DNA of 64,000 nucleotides, from positions 19,180,547-19,244,546 of the forward strand of contig NC_081405.1 in the NCBI RefSeq assembly GCF_030272615.1, given 5' to 3'. Made by a program: the position numbers and the translations under genes. Shown piece after piece: positions 54,401 through 63,545 of this stretch. Position 1 is the stretch's first letter. Every line of letters starts with the position of its first letter. Source of the DNA: Cryptomeria japonica (taxonomy: Eukaryota > Streptophyta > Pinopsida > Cupressales > Cupressaceae). The notes below the pieces were generated by a model. That model searched no databases. It was not told the origin of the DNA and saw nothing but the letters and a program-made list of their open reading frames with translations.

Positions 54401-55098
54401 TCAAACTTAGACTTTCCGGCAAAGACCTGTTTTGTAAAATAGAACATCCATTCTTCAAAGTAGTTGGACTTAGGGAGTCCCATGACTCGGCTAAGTAAGG
54501 TGACCATATCGCCATGTTCATTATGAAAGTCACTTCTGGGGGTCTTTTTCACAATCCTGGTGCTTGAAGGCCTTTTTTCTTTGAACCATTCTTCGTTAAT
54601 TAGTGCCCTGCATCGAGCTGGGTTCATATCATACGCCCCCTGTGCCTCGTCCATTGTTGTAGCTATGGGATTATTTGGAAAGGGGATATCAAATGCATCG
54701 CCGATAGCCTCAGGGGAGAAGTCGGCAATAGTGATATCTTCCAGAAGCACTAATCTGGACTTTGGCTCGTAATGCCGAGCAGCTTCCACTACTAATTCAT
54801 AGTTCTGGATTGCTGGAGGAAAACCTGCTGCTTGGGCGATGCCACTTTCCAGCATTTGCCTAGGCCTGCCATATGCATTGGGTGAGAAGACCCGATCCCT
54901 GAAATCCTGAATATCAATGTGGCCAAGGTCGGTGTCACCAATGTTGTCCCAGATACTCTGGACCTTTGACTCTCTTAACCCTCCCCTCTGATACTGATAC
55001 TTCATTCTTTCAACTTTCCGTGGGATGTCTGATTTGGATGCTCGTGAGGTTTCTGCTGCAGCGGGTGTTTTTGATGATTCTGCCGCTGATTTAGGCAT
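51466..55098 (-). CDS. 1210-residue uncharacterised element-borne protein
   Basis: A single uninterrupted minus-strand frame starts MPKSAAESSKTPAAAETS. Residues 95-290 hold a folded-looking domain with AFDIPF (135-140), VMGLPKSNYFEEWMFYF, FDWAQIISDNIHAQL (232-246) and YFTMTSYLVYMFAK (254-267). A Tyr/Arg-rich part (about 430-560) includes DYWKNCSDDYEVRRREYSRL. Residues 580-830 are acidic, Pro/Ser-rich and contain a basic patch KKTKACRGTRTSKRTRRE, possibly nuclear targeting. A likely coiled coil covers about 890-1010. The C-terminus is Trp/Arg-rich. I see no RT, integrase, transposase or nuclease motif. The order of domains matches the decayed gene at 39370-41918, so it is element-borne rather than a host gene. 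That the frame is still intact suggests recent insertion or selection. Function is unknown; an accessory gag-like or DNA-binding role is speculation. Confidence 0.75.
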   Translation of the reverse strand: MPKSAAESSKTPAAAETSRASKSDIPRKVERMKYQYQRGGLRESKVQSIWDNIGDTDLGHIDIQDFRDRVFSPNAYGRPRQMLESGIAQAAGFPPAIQNYELVVEAARHYEPKSRLVLLEDITIADFSPEAIGDAFDIPFPNNPIATTMDEAQGAYDMNPARCRALINEEWFKEKRPSSTRIVKKTPRSDFHNEHGDMVTLLSRVMGLPKSNYFEEWMFYFTKQVFAGKSKFDWAQIISDNIHAQLIELETKKYFTMTSYLVYMFAKNQPLPGLIMKGEIGNGPGQVKVYDCYPQLHYQDIAQREKSSPAYAVGQYERVNDAFTMRLVRLMQGGLHIRLSEQATILVQRYGAWFIQFPRFSYIRIAGFKGAPLRLPRYPTDKVVLMEVARQSRPAGILLRESKQAGFAFPMIIGNHDVQLRTPTLAEESLAELASYGLQEHFPRKCFDHDNLAKRAYGRRYRAKESIEDYWKNCSDDYEVRRREYSRLSVQQMRLFEYRRVPDQLTDSGNCLQVREFEAVRHLLPGVDWSQDPITDFEAIMAAPARYTDQWLQHQIERLVHEGVQFTYHLMGNFDSQSSEDERTSAEKPEKRKKTKACRGTRTSKRTRREKIPIRRPETTSSSDPSSPDGAIDLDCIPAPPSQSDIEAFQANDPPAPDMPDTEQKGPNPTKPGDQIEEGEIPSTQGIEVHEPTQQSRHELLLLHAPKDDSTVEGEQRTDEIHELEGTKEPPSQEDVRQLFSEIGENSDANKELPPSSTPPMAGQLLICDQPVGSMGAQGANLTLSSTQTVPQEWLIARAQRRAATKAPIDLEDIFSRMDQTKAKGKKKPRTYSKITKDGQRNRTLHIATPPVNKLADQITLADYSITTVPIGRATKEQEKEEFKDSVQNILRQLEEITAEKDMYRARAEQAEGYIDKLLRPLHNPSESHIPPMGLAQRTTTEFEGIRDTAKAVKEWVQDIKKKGEQILKEVKEMALHRELTLVKLLEVKRESLHMHEVAASTLPLLRALFWTHTQIPTLPDILNPHSISVLKEWYWTITMKNDAQEIIDKENDACEAILGNMQELGKTILRSMVSGWINDLSDSVIRPDWEGRLGADKASYSIEDLSFAGQFHSDILCFERNRSSWKDGLRHVDQYLEGMQYKIRHPPMPPFNPLFQLCIKFQEYVREERAAGRDLWREYLHGEDQFLQKECETRIEKAVSQKCFFPSKS

Positions 55099-55849
55099 TT
55101 ATCCTGCACAGCCAGACACGGATTACAAGGTGACACGAGAATGACGATGCGGGTTAGATAATAACAGAAGTGTTTCAACAGACCGAGATTAGTTTAAATA
55201 TCACTCTGGGCTAACAATCTGATTAACTTCTACAGCATCATATTCCTGAAGATTTATGACTAAGCATTCTTACTCTCGAATTTTTTGGATTAATTTTAAC
55301 AAAGGCAAAACATGAGAATTTTGAAAAGAGATGCAGTTTTCGGCCAAACTCCGGGAATAAGTCCTAAATTTTGGATGCTCGAATGATGGAGATGCAGACT
55401 CTAAGCATTTCAAATTTTGCGTATTTGCGTATTTGATCCACACATTTTAAATGACCGTACGCGATAAGGCGTACTTACCTGATCGGAGCGAATGATGGGT
55501 GATTGCTCGACCTTGCGGGGGGGGCGAGCGGATGACCCTGCAAAATTTGAATCCCAACGGTTATCCTTCCTGTTTAAATTTTCGCAGTTTGGAAGATGAA
55601 AGAGGATTTATTAATTTCACATGGTTCTGTGTCTAGCAACCTGAATTTTAAATGGTCGATGGGAGGATGATGCAGTGTCTTACCTCCTTGCTTTCGGATT
55701 TAAGAGTTCCTTTCGAATTTCGAATTGGAGGTTTTCGAATCTAACCTTCGCGGGTGTGCTCGTCCTGACCTCCGCGTTACACACTGTGCCTTCTGCGTTT
55801 AATGTTTTGCTTGCTTTTGGACTTCGTTTTTAAACTTTCACCTTGGAAT
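55099..55849 (-). other. Leader between the E3 ORF and its hairpin array
   Basis: Non-coding on inspection. It contains CCGTACGCGATAAGGCGTAC near 55455, which can fold and recalls the CCGTACGG units of E2. No clear TATA box was assigned. Confidence 0.45.
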
Positions 55850-57037
55850 TTCGGACGCTTAGGGTCCGAAAACGCTGTTTGCCCGATGATGTTGAAGCTC
55901 GAATGCGGGGGTCCGAAGTGCGTTTTGATGTTGTTTTAGAAGCTTATACTGTCTTTGTTATTCGGACGCGGGGGTCCGAAGTGCGTCTCGACGTTGCTTT
56001 TGAAACACCACACTTTCCCTTTCGGAGCTTAGGGTCCGAAGAATGTTATTTGATATGTTTCAAAACTTACACTTCGTCCTTTTCATTCGGACGCGAGGGT
56101 CCGAAGTGTGCCATGCGCTGCGTTTTTAAAACCTCAGTTCGCCCTTTTCATTCGGAGCTTAGGGCCCGAAGTATGCATTTCGATGCTGGAGAAATGCCTT
56201 TAAAAACTTACTTCGCCCTTGGTCATTCGGACGCGGTGGTCCGAAAACGCTGTTTATGTTGCTTTTTTAAAAAAACTTTAACTTTGTCCCTTTTCGGAGC
56301 CTAGGGTCCGAAGTATGTATGATGTGTTTTTTTTTAAAAACTTCAACTTCGCCTTTTTCGGAGCTTAGGGTCCAAAGTATGCATGGTATGCGTTTTTTTA
56401 AAACTTACTTCGCCCTTTTCGGAGCTTAGGGTCCGAAGTATGTATGATGTGCGTTTTTTTTTAAAACTTCAACTTCGCCTTTTTCGGAGCTTAGGGTCCG
56501 AAGTATGTATGATGTGCGTTTTTTTTTTAAAACTTCAACTTCGCCTTTTTCGGAGCTTAGGGTCCGAAGTATGCATGGTATGCGTTTTTTTTTTTAAAAC
56601 TTACTTCGCCCTTGGTCGATATTCGGACGCGGGGGTCCGAAACGTGGTTTTTTGATGTTGCTTAAAAAAGACTTTAACTTTGTCTCTTTTCGGAGCCTAG
56701 GGTCCGAAGACGCTGTTTGATATGTTTTTTAGAACTCAACAGCTTGTGTTATTCGGACACGAGGGTTCGAAGTATGCTATTGCACTGTGTTTTAAACTTA
56801 ACCTTCACTAACATTCGGACCTAATGTCCGAAAACGTTGTTGGGCAGTGTTATGTTTTGAAACTTTAATTTTTTGGAAATTTCGGACCTAGGGTCCGGAA
56901 TGCGATTGCCACCTTATGCTTTCAAATTTTGAATTTTCACCTTCGGACGCTTACATCAAAAAAGGGGGGGAGCGCACAACGTTTTAAACTTAACGGCTCA
57001 TCTTGACTTTCGCCAAGTTCGGACCTGGAGTCCGAAA
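55850..57037. repeat. Array of about 18 hairpins of 20 nt on a roughly 65-bp lattice (E3)
   Basis: Units begin at 55850, 55898, 55961, 56021, 56086, 56151, 56226, 56293, 56357, 56418, 56483, 56549, 56622, 56689, 56752, 56814, 56881 and 57018, with a damaged one near 56942. Each has arms TTCGGA and TCCGAA. Two main versions occur: TTCGGACGCGGGGGTCCGAA and TTCGGAGCTTAGGGTCCGAA. Spacers usually contain a T-run followed by AAAACTT and CTTCGCCTTT. The frames at 55843-56304 and 56383-56655 are by-products. Confidence 0.92.
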
Positions 57038-57289
57038 AGATGCTTGCATTGCGTTAAGTTTTGAAATTTTGGAACAAACTCCCGGTATTTACGCCCGAAA
57101 GCCAGATCAGTCAAAAGGGCTCATTGGTTCATTACTCCAACGTTGATCAGCTTACGGACTGATCACGAACTCGCTCGAGGAGATACGAGAAACTCTGATT
57201 CGATTCTCGGGATGACGATCAAAAAAACTCAAACCATGGAAAGGGGGACCCTGTCGGCGACAGGGGGGCGTGTGCAACGCACAACATAT

Positions 57290-57700
57290 ATGTAGAAGTT
57301 GCCATGAATAGAAGAGAAGTGAATGCAACATGGAACTTGTGAATTGTGTAGCATGGGGACAATTGTCTGTTGTTGCTGATATACATAAGGGGATCTTTTT
57401 TTTTTCGAAAATGGAAGTCTTTTTGTCTCCAAAATGTGTTTCAAGTCTTCCCAATCTGTATCCTTGTTGGATACTTTGGAAACCTCATTTTGATCAATTC
57501 CATGATTTGCCAACAAGTCTGCAGCTCTATTTATTTCTCTAAAGTTGTGTGCCAAGGTATACTCCAAGTTGTCTAGCCATCTCTAGATCAATACATTCCA
57601 TTTCTACAGCTTCCAATTCTTAATGGTTTTCTTTTTAACAATGTTAATATAAATTGATGAATCGCTTTCAATACCCACCACCTTCATGTCCTTTGGTACA
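57290..57700 (-). pseudogene. RNase H domain fragment of a LINE-like element
   Basis: Minus-strand translation gives MKVVGIESDSSIYINIVKKK, the E-S-D strand of plant RVT_3-type RNase H, then after two stops LEYTLAHNFREINRAADLLA and NHGID, matching the H-x-x-R-E-x-N-R-x-A-D-x-L-A-N motif with the last catalytic Asp. This domain usually ends plant non-LTR retrotransposon ORF2 proteins. The E3 element is inserted just past it (target duplication at 57287). No reverse transcriptase was found upstream in the window, because a copia element lies there. Confidence 0.8.
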
Positions 57701-57968
57701 TAGTATCAGGAATCGGACTTAGACTCGACTTGGTAGCTCAAAATTTTGACTTGGACTTGGGACTTGGCACCCACTTGACAAAAAAGAACCTTATAATTAC
57801 ACACAAAAAAAAGAAATTAATGAATTTAGGTAATATAAAAGCGTAATTTAATTTGAAAAAATAATATACATAAATGATGGTGTTAACCCTAGAGTGCACA
57901 AGAGAGGGTGTTGGTGGCAATTCTGGAGGAGATGATGACAGTGATTCTGGAGAAGGCAATGATGATGG
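57701..57968. other. Spacer between RNase H fragment and copia LTR
   Basis: AT-rich with short GATGATG repeats at 57930-57968. No gene seen. Confidence 0.4.
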
Positions 57969-58788
57969 TGTTAATTTTAGCAATCGGATTAATCAATAAA
58001 TAACAGAAAACCAGAATGCAATGAAGAACAAACGCAACACACAGATACCTTGGGAAAACCTCCCTCTTGGAGGAAAAACCCAGCATCAAAAGGTCTCAGA
58101 TTCGATTGTATTAGGGGCAGAAATAAACAATTACAAATTTGCCCGGCTAGGGCACAATAGGAGCGAACTTATCTGAATCTTAGTTCTGATCTGAACTTAA
58201 TTAATTTCCAGAATGATGATGTGCAGACCATAGAACCAGTTCTCTGATTGTCGGAGCAGATATCTTCAGTCTAACTGAGTTCGCCTAGCAATAGAAGTAA
58301 TTCGCATAACATAGAAGAGCTTTGCTTGGCTAGAACCCTTGTAAATTGCATGAAATCAGATTCGCCATATATAAGACTGAGTTAGCTGGGCTAGATAGTG
58401 AATTCGCTGTCTTCTAGACCAAGTTCGTTGACTTTGTGTGTTGCAGATCTGAATTTGCATAAGGCAGAAGATGATCGCTTGACTTGAATTGTATATTTGT
58501 GATCTCAAGTCACTCTTCTTATATATGCTCTTAACACTTTATTTCTAGGTCGGTCTTGGCGCCAAAATACAAACTTGAATTATAAGTTACATATTAAATA
58601 GGTCCTTGCCTTATGAAGTGTGCACGCCCAGATTAGGTTGGCCCCATTTACAAGTTACATTATATTTGGGCCCAACCCAATTACATAATTGATCACACAA
58701 GTATCACAATTAATTTAAATTTTATTTGCCAAAGGCAACATTAAAATTTAACTAAGTAGAATCCGATTCTAGCTACATAATTTCAACA
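57969..58788 (-). repeat. 3' LTR of the minus-strand copia element, 820 bp
   Basis: In plus orientation it runs from TGTTAATTTTAGCAATCGG to GCTACATAATTTCAACA. The purine tract AGCTAAGAGGAAG (minus strand) abuts it. GGAAAACCTCCCTCTTGGAGG near 58050 is an inverted repeat that could form a transcript hairpin. No 5' partner is in the window. Confidence 0.85.
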
Positions 58789-58865
58789 CTTCCTCTTAGC
58801 TAGGGATGATTCTAAATAACCAAGTCATATTGTGATAACAAAACATCATGAACCTTTCCATGATA

Positions 58866-59035
58866 TCCATCTTGCATTGCCCGCAGAGGATGGATCCACC
58901 TTGCATTGCCTGCAGAGGATGGAGGAGGTCTTTCACCTCAACCTTCTGCCCAAGAAGGATTCAATGTCAACTTGCATTGCCCGCAGAGGGTGACTCCACC
59001 TTGCATTGCCAACAGAGGGTGGAAGATGCAACTTA
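58866..59035. repeat. Tandem repeat of about 30 bp between pol and LTR
   Basis: Four copies of CTTGCATTGCCCGCAGAGG-type units at about 58871, 58901, 58972 and 59000 alternate with CATC/CCACC tails. Confidence 0.85.
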
Positions 59036-59040
59036 GTGCA

Positions 59041-60990
59041 TCACTGAGACTGAGACTCCCTCTCAGTCAAAGCTGTGTTCTCAACAACTCCAAGTCTCTT
59101 TTTGAAGTACTCAAACTTCACTCGAGTAAGAGGCTTGGTGAGAACATCTGCAATCTGCTCATCAGTGTTGACATATTTCAGCTGAATGGCACCTCTCTGT
59201 ACCATATCACGAACATGTTGATAATGAGTTTCCACATGTTTTGACCTGTCATGAAACACAAGATTAACAAACATCTTAATACAACTCTGATTGTCACAAT
59301 GAATGAATGTGGGTTCCCAAGGTTGTCTAAACGACCCCGCAAGAAGCTTGTGAAGCCATACTGCTTCTCTTGACGCCACACTTGACGCAATGTACTCAGC
59401 TTCTGTAGTACTCCAAGCAATTGAGGACTGCTTCCTGTTGGCCCAGGAGATCACGTCAGAACCCAAATTGAAGCAAATCCCTGAAGTGCTCTTCCTATCA
59501 GTTACACTTCCTGCCCAATCAGAATCAGAGTAACCTTCCAGGGTAATGACAGTGTTGATTGGATACTTCAGCCCGTAGCCAACTGTGCCTCGCAAATATC
59601 TCAGGATATGCTTGGCTGCAACAAGATGAACATGCTTTGGTTTGTTCATGAACTGGCTGAGGGCACTCACTGCATAACAAATATCCGGTCTAGTGTTAAC
59701 TAGATGCATCAAGGATCCAATCAACTGCCTGTACTCTGATGGATTTGCAAAATCAGAGTTAGTTGCAGATAAACTCAATTTCTTCAAGCTAGTTTCCATA
59801 GGAGTAGACATAGGTTTGCAATCCATCATTCCAAATCTTTTCAATATATCAATATTATATTTTCCTTGACTAAGGATAATTTCATTAGATCTTTGCCATA
59901 TTTCTAAACCTAGAAAGTAATGCATTAGGCCTAGATCCTTCATTTCAAATTCAGTGGCTAATTCTTTCTCACATCAAATGATAAGACTATCTTCACCAGT
60001 GAGAAATAAATCATCCACATATAAAACCAGAATTAGCATTTCACCATCAAATACTTTAAAGTAAAGGTTAGAATCAACATCATTCTTAAAAAATCCTAAA
60101 CTAACCAAATACTTATCAATTCTTTCATACCAAGCTTGAGGGGCCTGCTTGAGGCTGTAAAGAGATTTCTTCAATCTGCACACGTGAGATTCTCTATCAT
60201 GAATCTCATATCCTTCTGGTTGTTCAATATAGACTTCTTCCTCAATGACACCATTAAGAAAAGCAGTCTTTACATCCATCTGATGTAATTTCCAACCCTT
60301 AGCTGCAACAATAGCTATAATGGTTCTAATAGAAGTATATCTAGCAACAGGAGCAAATGTTTCCTCATAATCTATGCCTTCCTTTTGAGAAAAACCACGA
60401 GCTACAAATCTAGCTTTATATTTCTCAATACTTCCATCAGCAGTATGTTTAATTTTAAACAACCATTTAGAGGATACAACAGACTTACATTTAGGTCTAG
60501 GCACAATATCCCAGACATCATTCTTGATGATGGAGTGATATTCTTTGTCTATGGCTAACTTCCACGCTTGTTGGTTCATAGCTTCTTCTACTTTTGATGG
60601 TTCGGTCTCAATAATGTTGCACATCATTGCAACATAGTTGGAGAACTTTTGAGGTTTCCTACTTTCTCTAAATGTTCCTTGGGGAGCTATAAACTTTTCA
60701 ACTTCTTGAATTGTGTTCCTAACCCAAAGTGGTCTCTTCTTGCTAACTGCAATATCTCTGGGTCCATCAGTTGGATCCAGAGGCTCAAAAGGATCACCAT
60801 GCTCAATAGGTTCAGGAAGCTCAATAGACTCCCTTTGAATCTCAGGGTTAGTATCAACATCCATATCTTGATTACCATTATCTTCTTTATCATTATTAGT
60901 AAGGGAACCTTTAGATTTCTTAAAAGCAATATTTTCTTCAAAAGTAACATCTCTAATTACCACAATATACCTTTGCCCTGGAATGTAGAT
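59041..60990 (-). pseudogene. Copia reverse transcriptase and RNase H
   Basis: From about 60960 the frame has VIRDVTFEENIAF, then WKLAIDKEYHSIIKNDVWDI and QMDVKTAFLNGVIEEEVY, with the reverse transcriptase active site LYVDDLFLTG intact. A stop follows SLII near 59970, after which EFEMKDLGLMHYFLGLEIW, TRPDICYAVSALSQF and the RNase H motifs DWAGSVTDRKSTSG and HCDNQSC continue to the end at 59041. A second stop near 60988 separates it from the integrase. Two stops are the only breaks seen, and all catalytic residues appear present, so this copy decayed recently. Confidence 0.92.
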
Positions 60991-61870
60991 TCAGAATGCT
61001 TTGGAAGATTCACTGTATCCAACAGGAATACCTTTCTTCCTGGATGGCTCTAGCTTAGTTCTCTTTTCCTTTGGCATATGAACATAGACATGACTTCCAA
61101 AAATCTTTAGGTGATTGATGTCAGGTTTGACTCCAGTGAAGGCTTCTTCAAGAGTCATGTTCTTCAACGCTCGATGAGGGCATCTATTTTGAATATATAC
61201 TGCAGTCTTAGATGCCTCAGCCCACAAGAAGGTTTGTAGATCCTGATCATGAATCATTGCTTTAGCTGCTTCAACAATGGATCTATTCTTCCTTTCAGCC
61301 ACCCCATTTTGCTGAGGATTGTAGGGAACACATAACTCTCTCTTAATTCCTGTCTCTACACAAAAGTTATGAAAACTACCTGAGGTGTATTCACCTCCAT
61401 TATTTGCTCTTAACACTTTAATTCTTTTTCTAGATAGATTTTCAACTAAAGCCTTAAATTCTTTGAACCTACTTAATACTTCATCAGATTCTTTAGTTTT
61501 CAGAAAGTAAATCCAAGTCTTTCTAGAGAAATCATCTATGAAGATTACATAATATAAGAATCCACTAGGTGAAGCAATAGACATAGGTGAACATAAATCA
61601 GAATGAACAAGTGCTAACTTTTCTTTAGCTCTACTTTCACTTTTATGAAATGAACTTTTAGTATTCTTACCTAAAGCACAGCCTTTGCAAGTATCATCAT
61701 GAAGGTGACTAAGTTTAGGCATACCTTTGACCATCTTCTCAAGTGAGGGAAGTGCTTGGAAGTGTAGATGACCAAGCCTTCTGTGCCATAGTTCGCTGGA
61801 CTCAGGAGCCTCATGAATGAGGGCTTGAACTGGGCGACTTGAAAGCTTATATAAACTTGTGATATTTCCT
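60991..61870 (-). pseudogene. Copia integrase, 5' end replaced by foreign sequence
   Basis: The recognisable part begins near SLYKLSSRPVQALIHEAPES and has HRRLGHLHF with CKGCALGK (HHCC zinc domain), VHSDLCSPM (first Asp), FIDDFSRKTWIYFLK, RANNGGEY and NPQQNGVAERKNR (catalytic Glu). The usual second Asp in R-S-D-N-G-G is Asn here (R-A-N-N-G-G), which should weaken or abolish catalysis. The open frame extends upstream to 62160, but those residues are unlike copia and come from the adjoining sequence. Confidence 0.9.
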
Positions 61871-63545
61871 TTAATTTTTTTTGTTTTTTGGCAATAAGAA
61901 TTACAAGACAAACACCATAACCCGTTAAGGTTAGAGAAATAATCCAAACTAATGAAAGGGAACCCTTCCACCTTTTGTTCACCGAGAGCCCAATTTGGGA
62001 GGGTGAGAACATACAGTGTTCCGGGGATCGTTAGATGCCAATAACTGAAAATTACAATGCACGGGCGGCAAGCCAACCCCTTCTGCTTATCTAGCAAGAA
62101 AGAAACTAAACTTCTTGGCGGTAAACCAGCCAAGGGAAACAACAAGAAACTAGAACTCAATCATTCTACCGCGTATTTCAGCAGGAGGACATTACATAAA
62201 GCTATCACTCTACCACATATTTCAGCGGTAGGACAATACATAAAAACTAATCACTCGACCACTTATTCAGTGGGAGGACTGAGTTACAAATACCAAAAAA
62301 TAGGCGGCAAGCCTGCCTCTTCCACTTGTTCAGCGGGAATGCTTACAATTCAGAAATTGGTTGATAGTACTACTATTCAACCTTCAAAATATAGGAATTA
62401 TAGAATAGAAGAGAATGCTGAATCACAGAAGATAATATCACTAAACCAGCTCAACACCAACTTCCTAAAATCTGATACAAATAACAGCAGGCTGGAAATG
62501 CATAACCAGCAACACTGAATCACACTAAAATGCTCATATCTCACTTAAATCTCCTTCAATTCACACCCCAAATCACTCCCAAACTGACACTAAGAATTGA
62601 GCAACTAAGAACAAACTGAAATAGAGCTCCTAAACACCCCAAAATATCAAGCATGCAACCCAATGCACTCCCAAAAACCCACGCCCAAGCTGGAAAGTAC
62701 GATTTGCAATATAAAAACAAAAACTCCAAATTAAAGGCTGCAAACATACAAATCACATCACCTATAGCATAGAAGTTGTTCGAGCCAATACCCAGAATGA
62801 TAGGTCATACAGGCAGGGAGGTAGGAATGAAACTTCGCTTCAGCCACACACGAACCAGCAACACAGAAAATTACAGCAGCAACCCTTCCTCAAATCCTCA
62901 CACGCAAAACCCCAAGAACACCACGAAATCCACACGATAGAGCCTTAGCTAGGAGTGATTTCTCACACTCGAAACTGCAATTGAAAAGTCTAGGAGGTTT
63001 CACACTCGAAGAAGCCTGAAATCAATCCGATAGCATAACATTATATTTTCTTTTGATGATGAAATGAGAGGCCAAGCACTTGTATAAATAAGTTTCCAAG
63101 ACTGAAATTCAAATTCAAATGCCTCCAAATTCCCCCTCAAATTTGCATTTCATTTCCCCCATGGTGGACCCAAGAATGGCGCCATATCCAAGTCAAAAAC
63201 ACGACTAGGAAGAAGACCACGATTTTTGGCATGGAAGTATATTTTGTCAAATAAAATAAAGTCCCCACATTCACTTAGGCCTCCCTTCTTAACACAAAGT
63301 AATTCGCCTAGGCAGACTTAGGAAAAAATCATGTTATGCACAATTCCCAATATCAATAATCAATAATAAAATAATAAAATATTAAACCTTAGGATAAGGA
63401 AATAATATTTAATTAAATAACTTATAACTTCAATACTGATTATCACAAAAATCAAGGACGAAGCTGAGCAATGAAGACCATTGAACTGTGCTGGATTGGG
63501 ACCATATCCAAGACTACCAAAAATAGAAATGCCCAAACTACCACT
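61871..63545. other. LTR-like non-coding sequence with repeats
   Basis: GGCGGCAAGCC-type words recur at about 62064, 62111 (as GGCGGTAAACC) and 62303. In reverse complement CTTATTTATACAAGTGC near 63085 is TATA-like, so this may be the LTR or leader of a minus-strand element that interrupts the copia element. Ends with a target duplication were not identified. Frames here have no recognised domain. Confidence 0.4.
62157..62285. repeat. Imperfect tandem repeat, about 55 bp x 2.5
   Basis: Units contain (T/C)ACTC(T/G)ACCACATATTTCAGC, GG(A/T)AGGACA(A/T)TACATAAA-type sequence in order, with the third unit partial. Confidence 0.7.

Larger units (their letters stand above)
50353..57286 (-). mobile_element. 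E3: 6.9-kb element with long ORF and hairpin array, TSD TATAT
   Basis: It begins TGTTGACGTGT and ends GTGCAACGCACAACA. TATAT at 50348-50352 and 57287-57291 is the target duplication. The first 600-700 bp match E1 and E2 (for example CACAAGGGGGCTTACGTTTG). There is no direct-repeat LTR pair and no reverse transcriptase, integrase or transposase. On the minus strand the order is end, hairpin array (57037-55850), leader, 1210-codon frame, conserved tail. A solo giant LTR or a large non-autonomous retroelement are the best explanations; a new class is possible. Confidence 0.8.
57969..61870 (-). mobile_element. Ty1/copia element, minus strand, 5' part missing
   Basis: The 3' LTR (57969-58788), polypurine tract, RNase H, reverse transcriptase and integrase are in normal copia order. 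Similarity stops near 61870, inside the pre-integrase region, where unrelated sequence begins; gag, protease and the 5' LTR are not seen before the window end. Truncation or a further insertion is likely. Confidence 0.9.

Noticed and set aside
55843-56655. Open frames of 153 and 90 codons over the TTCGGA array
   Set aside because: They result from the repeat unit length and lack any domain.
61671-62518. Frames at 61671-62012 (minus) and 62057-62518 (plus)
   Set aside because: No domain. One overlaps the copia integrase in another frame, the other runs through repeats of GGCGGCAAGCC type.
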